Of a stretch of DNA of 64,000 nt, positions 43,571 to 54,036 are shown one piece after another. Numbering within the stretch: position 1 is the first letter of the stretch; every line of letters starts with the position of its first letter. This DNA is from JAHJQZ01 sp963676075 (GTDB taxonomy: Bacteria > Pseudomonadota > Alphaproteobacteria > Rhizobiales > Devosiaceae): the NCBI GenBank assembly GCA_963676075.2, contig CAXXNZ010000013.1, forward strand, positions 372,001-436,000, given 5' to 3'. The notes under the pieces were generated by a model that was given only the letters and a program-made list of their open reading frames with translations, had not been told where the DNA came from and did no database searches. The position numbers and the translations under genes are program-made.

Positions 43571-45400
43571 ATGCACCTGCCCGTGCGCGCCCCTCAGTCC
43601 GATTCGTCCGCCCGAAAAGACCACAACCAGTTCGGCGACATGCCGGAGTGGAATCTCGATGATCTCTATCCGGGTGCCGACTCGCCGGCGTTCAAGGCCG
43701 GGCTGAAAAAGGCGGAAACCGACTCCGAGGCCTTCGAGGCAAAATACAAAGGCAAGCTGTCCGAACTCGCCGTCAATGGCGGGCTCCATCAAGCCATCGT
43801 CGATTACGAGTCGCTTGGCGATCTCGAAGGCCGTATCGGCTCGTTCGTCTATCTCAACTACGTGCAGAACACTGCCGATCCCGATCGCGCCAAGCTGCTT
43901 GGTGACATCCAGGATGCGCTGACGCGGCTATCGACGAAAACGCTGTTCTTCGGTCTCGAACTCAACCGCATCGACGACACAGTGCTCGACAAGGCGATTG
44001 CCAGTGAGGAGGGCCTTGCCCGCTACCGCTCCTGGTTCGACGAATTGCGCAAGGCCAAGCCCTACCAGCTCGAGGACCGGGTCGAGGAACTGTTCCACGA
44101 CAAGTCCCAGACCGGGCGGTCGGCGTGGAATCGTCTGTTCGACGAAACCATGGCCAGCCTCAAGTTCGATGTCGACGGCGACATCCTTGGTCTCGAACCG
44201 ACCCTGACGCTGCTGACCGGCAAGGACGAGAAAAAGCGCCAAGCCGCTTTCCACGCTCTGTCCAAGACGCTCAGCGACAACAAGCGCCTGTTCACCCAGA
44301 TCACCAACGTTCTGGCCAAGGATAAGGAAATCTCCGACCGCTGGCGTGGCTTCAAGGATGTCGCCGATAGCCGGCACCTGGCCAATTCGGTCGAGCGCGA
44401 AGTGGTCGACGCGCTGGAGACTGCGGTGCGTTCCGCCTATCCGCGCCTGTCACATCGCTACTATGCCATGAAGGCCAAGTGGTTCGGCAAGGACAAGCTC
44501 GACGCCTGGGACCGCAATGCACCGTTGCCGACCAGCGACGATCGCGAATTTACCTGGGATCAGGCGCAACAGATCGTCCTCGACGCCTATGGCCAATTCT
44601 CACCCAAGCTTGTCGAGGTCGCGACGCCGTTCTTTTCCAATGGCTGGATCGACGCGCCGGTGCGCGAGGCCAAGCAGGGTGGGGCCTTCGCCCATCCGAC
44701 CGTGCCGAGCGCGCACCCCTATCTGATGCTCAATTACATGGGCAAGGCGCGCGATGTGATGACGCTCGCCCACGAGCTCGGTCACGGCGTCCACCAGCGC
44801 CTCGCCGCGCCGCAAGGTCCGCTGCTCGCCTCAACGCCACTGACCGTTGCCGAAACGGCCTCGGTCTTTGGCGAAATGCTGACCTTCCGGTCTCTCCTGG
44901 CCAGCGCCGATGACCCGAAGATCCGCTTCGCACTGTTGAGCCAGAAGGTCGAGGACATGCTCAACACCGTGGTCAGGCAGATCTCGTTCTATTCGTTCGA
45001 GCGTAAGGTCCACATCGGCCGCCGCGACGGCGAGTTGAAGACCGAGGATCTCAACCGCATGTGGCTCGAGGTTTCCGAAGAGAGCCTTGGCCCGGCCATC
45101 ACCCTCAATGAGGGCTATGACATCTTCTGGGCCTATATCCCCCACTTCATCCACTCGCCCTTCTACGTTTACGCCTATGCCTTCGGCGATTGCCTGGTGA
45201 ACTCGCTCTACCAGCGTTACATGGATCAGCCCGAGGGCTTTCAGGACAAGTATTTCGAGCTTTTGAAGGCAGGAGGCTCCAAGCACCATTCCGAACTGCT
45301 CAAGCCCTTCGGCCTTGACGCCGCCGATCCTGACTTCTGGTTGCTTGGGTTGTCGATGATCGAAGGGTTGATCGACGAGTTGGAGTCCATGCAGATTTAG
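43571..45400 (+). CDS. pepF: M3-family oligoendopeptidase (PepF-like)
   Basis: Cytoplasmic zinc oligopeptidase, 609 aa. The active site TLAHELGHGVHQ holds the HExxH zinc motif and ETASVFGEM supplies the third ligand. The N-terminal half is the helical M3B domain typical of PepF. The ATG at 43571 is chosen since the protein then begins just before the conserved MPEWNLDDLYPG; an in-frame ATG 18 codons earlier lacks a ribosome-binding site. It degrades short peptides during protein turnover. Confidence 0.93.
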   Translation: MHLPVRAPQSDSSARKDHNQFGDMPEWNLDDLYPGADSPAFKAGLKKAETDSEAFEAKYKGKLSELAVNGGLHQAIVDYESLGDLEGRIGSFVYLNYVQNTADPDRAKLLGDIQDALTRLSTKTLFFGLELNRIDDTVLDKAIASEEGLARYRSWFDELRKAKPYQLEDRVEELFHDKSQTGRSAWNRLFDETMASLKFDVDGDILGLEPTLTLLTGKDEKKRQAAFHALSKTLSDNKRLFTQITNVLAKDKEISDRWRGFKDVADSRHLANSVEREVVDALETAVRSAYPRLSHRYYAMKAKWFGKDKLDAWDRNAPLPTSDDREFTWDQAQQIVLDAYGQFSPKLVEVATPFFSNGWIDAPVREAKQGGAFAHPTVPSAHPYLMLNYMGKARDVMTLAHELGHGVHQRLAAPQGPLLASTPLTVAETASVFGEMLTFRSLLASADDPKIRFALLSQKVEDMLNTVVRQISFYSFERKVHIGRRDGELKTEDLNRMWLEVSEESLGPAITLNEGYDIFWAYIPHFIHSPFYVYAYAFGDCLVNSLYQRYMDQPEGFQDKYFELLKAGGSKHHSELLKPFGLDAADPDFWLLGLSMIEGLIDELESMQI

Positions 45401-45541
45401 GCTTCCTATCCGCACGGGACCGCGCCCGTTCTTCTGCAAATATTAACCATGCTCCGTGTAGAATCGTTAACGATACTCGGAGGTTAACTGTTCATTGCAC
45501 GTTAGCCTCCGGGATCTTTCGTTCAGATTCTGGGGGCGCAG

Positions 45542-46210
45542 ATGCGACTGAGAGCTTTTATTTCCGGACTAGCGATACTGGCGTCTGTGCCGGCGTCGGC
45601 AGCCGATATTTTCCAACCGACCGACCAAATATACAGCGCATATGACTGGTCGGGATTCTACGCAGGCGCCGTCGCCGGAGTGGAAGCATCAAAGGCCAAT
45701 ACGGTCACCAACAATGTTGCTTCCGACTTCGAGCTTCGTGGCGGTTTCGCCGGCCTTACGGTGGGCGCGAACCACCAATTCGGCACTTGGGTTGTTGGCG
45801 CGGAAGCCGATCTGGTCTGGTCCGCACTGTCGGGCGAGGCCGCGTGTGCCAATCCGGCATACACCTGCAGCGGCGACTTCGACTGGTCCGGTTCTGTGAG
45901 GGGACGTCTCGGCTATGCCCTTGATCGCACCTTGCTCTATGCCACCGGCGGCGTGGCTGTTGCTCGCGCCAATGCACATACGTCGCCCACGGCGCCAGGT
46001 CTTTCTGGAAGCTATTCAGACACACTGATGGGCTGGACCTTGGGTGCAGGCGTCGAGCTCGCCGCAAATGATACGATGAGCATCAAAGCCGAATACGCTT
46101 ATACCGATTACGGCACGAGCACAGCACCGGCGGGCACGCTGTCGTCCAGCGACACAAGCATCGACATCAACTCGCATATCATGAAGGTTGGTCTCAACTA
46201 TCACTTCTGA
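45542..46210 (+). CDS. Outer-membrane beta-barrel protein, Omp25/Omp31 type
   Basis: A 222-aa small barrel with a signal peptide (ending VPASAA). WSGFYAGAVAGVEASK, VGAEADLVWSAL and WTLGAGVELAANDTMSIK are typical of the porin-like family abundant in Hyphomicrobiales. The C-terminus IMKVGLNYHF ends in Phe, the BAM recognition residue. A GGGGGCGC sequence precedes the ATG. Likely an abundant eight-stranded surface protein. Confidence 0.9.
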   Translation: MRLRAFISGLAILASVPASAADIFQPTDQIYSAYDWSGFYAGAVAGVEASKANTVTNNVASDFELRGGFAGLTVGANHQFGTWVVGAEADLVWSALSGEAACANPAYTCSGDFDWSGSVRGRLGYALDRTLLYATGGVAVARANAHTSPTAPGLSGSYSDTLMGWTLGAGVELAANDTMSIKAEYAYTDYGTSTAPAGTLSSSDTSIDINSHIMKVGLNYHF

Positions 46211-46407
46211 GCATTTCGGTTGCCCACGATCGAGGGTCTGATCGGCGAACTGAAGCCGACCCGGCCGGGATAGTCGCGCTTGCGCACTAACGCCGGCCGG
46301 GCAGGGCTCGCGATGCCGTCCGCCGTCCTGCTTGAGCTTGCGACATTCTGACGCTAAAAGCATCGGCGGAATTTGCCTGTCCGGGCGAGATACCAATCGG
46401 GGGAAAT

Positions 46408-46626
46408 ATGGCCAAGACGACCGACACGATGGATTACGCGGAACACCAACGCACCTATGCGTTGTTCATGCGCATGCTGAAGTTCTCGATCGCTGCCATG
46501 GCGATCGGCACCGTGGCGCTTTATGCCTTCATCATCGAAGGCAATTTTTGGCTCGGGCTGGTTCTGCTCATCGCCGCCGTCGCCGCCGGGATCTTCGTGT
46601 CGCGCGGCAAGGGCAAGCGGGCCTGA
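46408..46626 (+). CDS. aa3-type cytochrome c oxidase subunit IV
   Basis: A 72-aa single-gene product. The N-terminal motif MDYAEHQRTYALFMRM is the hallmark of the bacterial aa3-oxidase subunit IV family, followed by two closely spaced hydrophobic helices (28-45 and 48-65). It is part of the terminal oxidase in the inner membrane. The main oxidase genes are elsewhere. It lies convergent to pntB, an arrangement common in the order. Confidence 0.9.
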   Translation: MAKTTDTMDYAEHQRTYALFMRMLKFSIAAMAIGTVALYAFIIEGNFWLGLVLLIAAVAAGIFVSRGKGKRA

Positions 46627-46634
46627 CAAAAAAA

Positions 46635-46656
46635 AGAGCGGGCCATGGCCCGCTCT
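46635..46656 (-). terminator. Terminator of the pntAB operon
   Basis: Perfect palindrome AGAGCGGGCCA and its complement; on the minus strand it is followed by eight T. It lies 52 bp after the pntB stop. Confidence 0.88.
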
Positions 46657-46670
46657 CTCAAAGAATTCTG

Positions 46671-46699
46671 AAGCGGGTCGGATTGTCTCCGGCCCGCTT
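46671..46699 (+). terminator. Terminator of the oxidase subunit IV gene
   Basis: Stem AAGCGGGTCGGA / TCCGGCCCGCTT (one mismatch) with a TTGTC loop, followed by TGTTTGTG on the plus strand. It sits between the convergent genes. Confidence 0.65.
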
Positions 46700-46708
46700 T
46701 GTTTGTGA

Positions 46709-48151
<1,443 letters not shown>

Positions 48152-48164
48152 ATCGAACGATCCC

Positions 48165-49730
48165 CTATTTCTGGAACATCATCAGCATGCGCCGCGTCAC
48201 CGCGAAGCCGCCGAACATGTTGATGGATGTCAGCAGTATGCCGACAAAGGCGATGCCCAGGATCAGTCCGTCCGCACGCACCGTGCCGACCTCGACCTGA
48301 GGCGCGATCTGGATCAGGGCGCCAATGGCGATGATCGAGGAGATGGCGTTGGTCACGCTCATCAGCGGCGTGTGCAGGGCCGGGGTGACGTTCCAGACCA
48401 CCATATAGCCGACGAAGATCGCCAGCACGAACACGGTGAAGTGGCCGATGAAGGCCGGCGGCGCAAAAAGACCGACAACAAGGAACAGGGCTGCGGCGGC
48501 GACCACCATGACGGCGGTGCCGACGGGGGACTTCTTCTTTTCCTCGACCTTGGGCGCGGCGGCGGCTGCCGGTTTCGGCGCCGGCGGTGCCGGCAGATCG
48601 AGCGGTGGCGGCGGCCAGGTGACCTCGCCTTCCTTGATGACGGTCAGGCCGCGAATGGCGTCGTCCTCGAAATCGACGACAATGTTGCCGTCCTTTTCCG
48701 GGGTCATGTCTTCGACGATGCGCAACAGGTTGGTGGCGTAAAGCGTCGAGGACTGGCGGCTGAGACGGCTCGGCAGGTCGGTGTAGCCGACGATGGTAAC
48801 GCCGTGCTTGACGACGACTTCGCCTGGTTCTGTCAGCTCGCAGTTGCCGCCCTGTTCGGCGGCGAGGTCGACGATGACCGAACCCGGCTTCATCGATTTG
48901 ACCATGTCGGCGGTGATCAGCTTGGGCGCCGGCTTACCGGGGATCAGGGCCGTGGTGATGATGATGTCCACATCGGCGGCCTGCTTGGCGTACATTTCGC
49001 GCTGGGCCTTCTGGAAGCCTTCGGACATGACCTTGGCATAACCGCCGCCGCCCGAACCTTCTTCCTCATAGTCGACCTTGACGAACTCACCGCCCATCGA
49101 GGTGACCTGGTCGGCCACTTCGGCGCGGGTATCGTTGGCGCGGACGATTGCCCCGAGGCCCACCGCTGTGCCGATCGCAGCCAGCCCGGCGACGCCGGCG
49201 CCTGCGACGAACACCTTGGCCGGCGGAACTTTGCCGGCGGCGGTGATCTGCCCGGCCATGAACCGGCCAAAGGCGTTGGCCGCCTCGATGACGGCGCGAT
49301 AACCGGTGATGCCGGCCATCGAGGTCAGCGCGTCCATCTTCTGGGCGCGGCTGAGCTGACGCGGCAGCGAATCCATTGCCAGCACTGTGATCTTCTGGGC
49401 CGCCAGGGCCTTCATCAGGTCTTCGTTCTGGGCCGGCCAGATGAAGGAGATCAGCGTCGTGCCTTCCTTCAGCAGCTTGACCTCGTCGTCAGAAGGCGCG
49501 CGCACCTTGAAAACGATGTCGGCCTTCTTGTAGAGCGCAGCAGCGGTTCGGGAAACGCTGGCACCCGCCGCCTTGTAGTCCTGGTCGGAAAAATCGGCGT
49601 CTTCGCCGGCCTTGGTCTCGATCGCGACCTCGAAGCCGAGCTTGATCAGCTTTTCGACAACATCAGGTACTGTCGCTACGCGTCGTTCTCCGGGGAAAGT
49701 TTCCCGCGGTATCCCGATAGTAAGAGCCAT
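48165..49730 (-). CDS. pntA: NAD(P) transhydrogenase subunit alpha (single-chain)
   Basis: A 521-aa subunit. Residues 1-375 form the NAD-binding dI domain related to alanine dehydrogenase (IGIPRETFPGERRVA, VAGAGVAGLAAIGTA). A Pro/Ala-rich linker near 385-400 leads to the transmembrane dII part with four hydrophobic helices. In several alphaproteobacteria these two parts are separate genes; here they form one chain like the enterobacterial protein. GAGG lies just before the ATG. First gene of the pnt operon. Confidence 0.96.
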   Translation of the reverse strand: MALTIGIPRETFPGERRVATVPDVVEKLIKLGFEVAIETKAGEDADFSDQDYKAAGASVSRTAAALYKKADIVFKVRAPSDDEVKLLKEGTTLISFIWPAQNEDLMKALAAQKITVLAMDSLPRQLSRAQKMDALTSMAGITGYRAVIEAANAFGRFMAGQITAAGKVPPAKVFVAGAGVAGLAAIGTAVGLGAIVRANDTRAEVADQVTSMGGEFVKVDYEEEGSGGGGYAKVMSEGFQKAQREMYAKQAADVDIIITTALIPGKPAPKLITADMVKSMKPGSVIVDLAAEQGGNCELTEPGEVVVKHGVTIVGYTDLPSRLSRQSSTLYATNLLRIVEDMTPEKDGNIVVDFEDDAIRGLTVIKEGEVTWPPPPLDLPAPPAPKPAAAAAPKVEEKKKSPVGTAVMVVAAAALFLVVGLFAPPAFIGHFTVFVLAIFVGYMVVWNVTPALHTPLMSVTNAISSIIAIGALIQIAPQVEVGTVRADGLILGIAFVGILLTSINMFGGFAVTRRMLMMFQK

Positions 49731-50150
49731 GATTGCCTCGTTGTATTACGGCACTGCGCAGGGGGCGCGCGTACCCGCTTCATTCAGAAGTGCAGACAGC
49801 TGCCCTCCCCGGCACCTCGTCGATTGTCCTTGCCATGTCCGGGCGAATTATTACTGCCGCGGGCACTCCACAAGAAAACGGCGCGTTGAAGTCACACAAC
49901 GCGACGGCCTGACAGTCAAGATGCTTAATCGGCATTTTGACGTGACCTGTTGGCGCGGTTTCCGGCTGGACAAGCCGAAACGGGTACCGGCGCCTGTCTA
50001 TCGGGTTCTGCTTTCACCGCCTTGATTTTTGTCATGTCAACCGGCGCATATCCGCGCAGGCCGGCGCCTAACGGCCCTTTGAAGGGCATTTGCAGCCTGC
50101 GACAATCCATGCTTCGCGCGCATCTTGAAAACTATACACTCAGTGTATAG
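49731..50150. other. 420-bp divergent intergenic region
   Basis: Lies between pntA and the PadR-type gene and must carry both promoters. The right end holds the operator-like dyad at 50132-50150. A small stem GCCCTT/AAGGGC occurs near 50078-50091. No gene was recognised. Confidence 0.5.
50132..50150. promoter_or_regulatory. Perfect 19-bp dyad (CTATACACT-C-AGTGTATAG), putative PadR operator
   Basis: A perfect 9-bp inverted repeat with a single central base. It ends directly before the ATG of the PadR-type gene, leaving no room for a Shine-Dalgarno sequence. A palindrome at this place is what autoregulation by a dimeric PadR repressor would need; the binding itself is inferred. Confidence 0.65.
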
Positions 50151-50681
50151 ATGAACCGCATGGACAATGCACTCACTCTTCTCGGTCTCGCCAGCGTCGC
50201 CCCAAGCTATGGTTACGACCTCAAGCACACCTATGACCGCTATTTCGGCATCAACAAGCCGCTCGCCTTCGGCCAGGTCTACGCAACGCTCGGCCGGATG
50301 ATCCGCGACGGGTTCCTTGTCGAACTCGGCACCGAATCCGGCGGCGGTCCCGACCGCCGCCGCTATCAAACCACCGAGGCCGGTCACGCCCGCATCAGGG
50401 ACTGGATGATGACCCCGGACGTGCCCTCCGGGGCATTGCAGTCGAACCTGTTCGCCAAAGTCGTGGTGGCGCTTCTGACCGACGCCGATGCCGGCCGTCT
50501 CATCGACCTGCAGCGCGCCCGGCACATGCAACAGATGCGCGAGCTCACCAAAGCCAAACAGCAGGCCGACCTCATGCATGTGCTGCTTTACGACCACGCT
50601 CTTTTCCATATCGAGGCCGATCTCCGCTGGATGGACATGACCAGCGCCCGTCTCGACGCCATGAAAGCCGATCTCAAATGA
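50151..50681 (+). CDS. PadR-family transcriptional regulator
   Basis: A 176-aa repressor. The winged-helix domain (1-80) has the PadR look: LTLLGLASVAPSYGYDLKHT, then FGQVYATLGRMIRDGFLVE and the wing (GGGPDRRRYQTTEAGH). The C-terminal half is helical, for dimerisation. Starts at the ATG at 50151 or at an ATG three codons later; neither has a ribosome-binding site, so the message may be leaderless. Its end overlaps the ABC ATPase start by four bases (ATGA), hence it most likely controls the exporter it is encoded with. Confidence 0.9.
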   Translation: MNRMDNALTLLGLASVAPSYGYDLKHTYDRYFGINKPLAFGQVYATLGRMIRDGFLVELGTESGGGPDRRRYQTTEAGHARIRDWMMTPDVPSGALQSNLFAKVVVALLTDADAGRLIDLQRARHMQQMRELTKAKQQADLMHVLLYDHALFHIEADLRWMDMTSARLDAMKADLK

Positions 50682-51358
50682 CCCCCATTCTCGAGGCGCG
50701 CCGCCTTCACAAGCATTTCGGATTGACCCATGCCTTGAGGGGACTCGATGCCGTCATCGACCCCGGCGAGATCGTCGCCATCATGGGGCCGTCGGGCTCC
50801 GGCAAGTCGACGCTTCTGCATTGCCTCGCCGGCATTATCCCTCCGGACGAGGGCGAAGTGCTGCTTTCGGGCGAGGATATCGGCAGGTTGAGCGAGGCTG
50901 AGCGCAGCCGCTTGCGGTTGACCCGCTTCGGTTTCGTTTTCCAGTTCGGCCAGTTGCTGCCGGAACTGACCGCTATCGACAATGTGTCGATGCCGCTGCT
51001 GCTGGCCGGGCAGAGCCGCAAACATGCCCTGCGTGAGGCCGAGGACTGGCTGGACCGGCTCGATATTGGCGACAAGGCCGACAAGCGTCCGGCGACATTG
51101 TCGGGCGGCGAGGCGCAGCGTGTCGCCATTGCCCGCGCCATGACCATCCACCCGGAAGTGCTGTTCGCCGACGAGCCGACCGGTTCGCTCGACTCGCTGT
51201 CCGCCGAGGTGACGATGAACCTGATCCGCAACGAAGTGAAAGCGGCAGGCACGACGCTGATCCTTGTCACCCATGATCCGCGCGCCGCCGCCTATGCCGA
51301 TCGCGAGATCATCATCCGGGACGGGCGCGCCTCAGTCGATTCACGGGTGGCGGCATGA
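50678..51358 (+). CDS. ABC transporter ATP-binding protein (MacB/LolD type)
   Basis: A 226-aa ATPase. Walker A GPSGSGKST is near 37-45, the signature LSGGEAQRVAIARAM near 142-156 and Walker B LFADEPTGSLDS follows. Sequence type matches ATPases that pair with FtsX-like permeases. It overlaps both neighbours by four bases, so regulator, ATPase and permease are one translationally coupled operon. Substrate unknown; such three-gene sets often export peptides, lipids or antimicrobials. Confidence 0.93.
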   Translation: MTPILEARRLHKHFGLTHALRGLDAVIDPGEIVAIMGPSGSGKSTLLHCLAGIIPPDEGEVLLSGEDIGRLSEAERSRLRLTRFGFVFQFGQLLPELTAIDNVSMPLLLAGQSRKHALREAEDWLDRLDIGDKADKRPATLSGGEAQRVAIARAMTIHPEVLFADEPTGSLDSLSAEVTMNLIRNEVKAAGTTLILVTHDPRAAAYADREIIIRDGRASVDSRVAA

Positions 51359-53493
51359 TGAACCCGCGATTTCTGCGTCTCGCCATTGCCGGCAACGCCC
51401 GCGCTGCCGGACGCCTTGCCGCGATGTTTTTCGGCATCGCCATGGGCATGGCCCTGATCGTGCTGCTGGTTGGCGCCTTTGATGGTCTCGATATCCGCGA
51501 GGCCCGCAGCGCCTGGATCAAGCCGGTCGGCACGCACGCCACCTCCGCTGACATTGCCGACGGCGCAACCGCCGTCATTGCTCCGATGACCGACTGGTTC
51601 GACGGCAAATCGATTTCGCGTGTGGACATTTATGCGCCGCAGGGCACGGTGCCGCGGCTGGTCGACATTCCAGCCTGGCCGCGTCCGGGCACCTATCTGG
51701 CCTCGCCGGCGCTTGCCGCGCTGATCGACGCTAAACCGGCCGCTGAGCTCGGCAATCGCTACGGCACGCGCACCGGTATCCTGCCCGACGAGACCCTCAA
51801 GGGACCGGATTCGCTTGCCGTTGTCGTCGGCCAGGATCTTGAGACCATGATCCCGCGCGCTGGGTTGGTTCTCGCCGATACCGCGCGCGGCAAGCCCGAT
51901 ACGGAAACCACCGGCTTTCGCACCATCGCGGCCATTGGCGCCATCGGCATGCTGTTTCCGGTGCTGCTGTTCGTTGCCATCGCCACCAAACTCGGCGCCG
52001 CCGCACGTCGCGAGACCTTCTCTGTCCTGAGGCTGATTGGCGCGACGCCGCGTCAGGTCGGCATCATCGCCGGGCTCGAAACCTTGATCGTCGCCACAGC
52101 CGGCACGGCGTTCGGCGCGCTTCTCGCGGCTGTGCTGCGGCCGGTGGGCGCCCGGTTCGAAGCCGTCGGCGCACGGTTCTTCACCGTCGATCTCGATATC
52201 GGATTCCTGCCGACCCTTGCCATCGCCGCAACGATCATCGTCGCGGCAACCTTGGTCAGTGCCATCGGCATGCATCGCGCCCGCATCGGCCCGCTCGGTG
52301 CCGCCCGCGCCATAGCCGAAAAACCGGTCAGTTGGCGCCGTGTTCTGCCGATCGTGATCGGAATGGCGTTGATCATGGCTGCCGGTCTGCCGGAATCGCT
52401 CATCCCAGATGGAGTCGTGCAAGTCGTCTTCCTGGGTGGCTTCCTGCTTGCCACTATCGGCATTGTCGCCATCGGACCCTGGCTGACCGCGCTCGCCGGC
52501 AGGGCAATGGCGCGGTTCAGCGGTTCGGCCACCGGCATCATCGTTTCCAACCGCATTGCCGAGGCACCCGTCGCCACCTTCCGCTCGGTTTCCGGGCTGG
52601 TGTTGGCGGTGTTCATGGTGACGATCTTCTCGGCGGCCAGTGCCGGCGTGTCGGGCCGGTTCGCCATCAACGATAGGCCCGACCGCATGCCCGTCGACGC
52701 TCTGTTGACGATCGTGGCGGACGGCGCCACGGCTCCGGACAGTCTGCCGGGCGTCACCGCACTGATCACGGGCACGCGCGGCGGCAGGGCAACCTATCTG
52801 GCCGTGTTTACCGGCGCTGACCTCGCGGCACTCGGCATCGGCGGCGACCGCGCTGCCGATGAGCTTTATCGCGTCGATCTCAGGCGTTTTACCGCTGCCG
52901 CCAGCACGGCCTCCCTCAAGATCACGCCAATCGCCTCCGCTCCGGCTGATCGAATGCCACATGTGCTCATCGCCCGCACCGACGGCAGTTCGACCGCCAT
53001 GGAAATGGCGCGCACGGCGCTGCAGACCGAAACCGCCTGGCAGGTGCCGCCGATGACGCGGCTTGAATCCAACCTGCTCGGACCCGCCCGCGTCATGAAG
53101 GAATTGTCGACCATCGCCTATTCGGGCGCGCTGATCACCATTCTGATCTCGGGTCTGTCGCTGAGCGTATCGACGCTCGGCGCCATCATCGACCGCAAGC
53201 GCGTATTCGGACTTTTGCGACTTGTCGGCATGCCTGCCAAAACACTCGACCGCGTGGTTTTTCTTGAAGCCGCCACGCCGCTTGCCGCGGTGCTGGTCTT
53301 CGCCATCCTTGCCGGCTATCTGGCAGCCTGGCTCATCGTCAGATCGCTGACAGAGGGCATTGGCATCGGGGGACCGGACCTCACCTACATCCTCTTTCTT
53401 CTCGCCGGTCTCATCGGAGCGCTCGCCATCCTGCAGATCTCGCGGCGCTTCGTCCGGCACCTGATCGACGGACAAACGGTGCGCTTCGAGTAG
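51355..53493 (+). CDS. FtsX-like ABC transporter permease
   Basis: A 712-aa membrane protein. An N-terminal helix (about 22-45) precedes a periplasmic domain, then blocks of three to four helices typical of FtsX domains (about 195-310 and 590-700), with a second periplasmic domain between (about 430-580). ETFSVLRLIGATPRQVGII and RVFGLLRLVGMPAKTLDRV are the two coupling-helix repeats. It works with the upstream ATPase as a mechanotransmission-type exporter. No separate periplasmic adaptor gene (MacA type) is adjacent. Confidence 0.9.
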   Translation: MMNPRFLRLAIAGNARAAGRLAAMFFGIAMGMALIVLLVGAFDGLDIREARSAWIKPVGTHATSADIADGATAVIAPMTDWFDGKSISRVDIYAPQGTVPRLVDIPAWPRPGTYLASPALAALIDAKPAAELGNRYGTRTGILPDETLKGPDSLAVVVGQDLETMIPRAGLVLADTARGKPDTETTGFRTIAAIGAIGMLFPVLLFVAIATKLGAAARRETFSVLRLIGATPRQVGIIAGLETLIVATAGTAFGALLAAVLRPVGARFEAVGARFFTVDLDIGFLPTLAIAATIIVAATLVSAIGMHRARIGPLGAARAIAEKPVSWRRVLPIVIGMALIMAAGLPESLIPDGVVQVVFLGGFLLATIGIVAIGPWLTALAGRAMARFSGSATGIIVSNRIAEAPVATFRSVSGLVLAVFMVTIFSAASAGVSGRFAINDRPDRMPVDALLTIVADGATAPDSLPGVTALITGTRGGRATYLAVFTGADLAALGIGGDRAADELYRVDLRRFTAAASTASLKITPIASAPADRMPHVLIARTDGSSTAMEMARTALQTETAWQVPPMTRLESNLLGPARVMKELSTIAYSGALITILISGLSLSVSTLGAIIDRKRVFGLLRLVGMPAKTLDRVVFLEAATPLAAVLVFAILAGYLAAWLIVRSLTEGIGIGGPDLTYILFLLAGLIGALAILQISRRFVRHLIDGQTVRFE

Positions 53494-53563
53494 GCGCCGC
53501 CGGGTTCGGAACCATCGCGCCAGCGGCACGTTTGCACTCCATATCGGCAAAAGGAGTGCAGAT

Positions 53564-53833
53564 ATGGACAGAACACGATTGTGGATTGCAGCGATGGTCT
53601 ACCCGATGGCCAATGCAGTCTTGTTCGGCTCCGGCGCGACCCTGGTGCTGATGGTGCCCTGGCTGCGTGAAAACGCCGTCTGGTCGCTGCCGGTGGCAAT
53701 CGTTCTGGCGCTGATCCTTGCGGCGCCCATTTCCTGGGTGATCGCTCCGCGTCTGCGCCAGCGGTACTGGAAATACCGCGCAGCACGCGACCCCAAGCCC
53801 TTCGACGCGGTGATCGACGAAGTGTCGAAATAG
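53564..53833 (+). CDS. Small two-helix membrane protein of unknown function
   Basis: An 89-aa protein with two hydrophobic segments (about 8-30 and 40-60) and a basic, then acidic cytosolic tail (RLRQRYWKYRAARDPKPFD). AAAGGAG lies shortly before the ATG, which supports translation. It resembles DUF2798-type small membrane proteins in layout, but I cannot assign it with certainty. It follows the exporter operon by 70 bp. Confidence 0.7.
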   Translation: MDRTRLWIAAMVYPMANAVLFGSGATLVLMVPWLRENAVWSLPVAIVLALILAAPISWVIAPRLRQRYWKYRAARDPKPFDAVIDEVSK

Positions 53834-53891
53834 GGGACGCGCCCGAAAATCACGAAAGCGCGACCACGGATGCACGGCCCGGACCGCGCTG

Positions 53892-54000
53892 CTAGAGTGT
53901 TTTCAGGAAAAATGGAAACCACTTTTCCGGTTCGAAAACACGACCACTCAAGTGCATAGAGCAGGTCAGAAGACTCCACCTAAGCGTGACCTGCTCTAGG
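53892..54000. repeat. Rhizobial-type intergenic repeat, copy B
   Basis: Begins TAGAGTGTTTTCAGGAAA, continues with ACCACTTTTCCGGTTCGAAA and ACACGACCACTCAAG, and ends with an inverted repeat AGAGCAGGTCA ... TGACCTGCTCT. Same modules as copies A and C. Possibly extends into the leader of the DsbA-like gene. Confidence 0.65.
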
Positions 54001-54036
54001 TTGCGCCTCCCTGCAACAGCTACCCCTCCGGATATC

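Noticed and set aside
51292..53550. Long minus-strand open frame (752 codons) opposite the FtsX-like permease gene
   Set aside because: It is the mirror of a clear ABC permease, has a composition dominated by Asp, Gly, Arg and His, and no domain pattern or ribosome-binding site. It is a shadow caused by high GC content.
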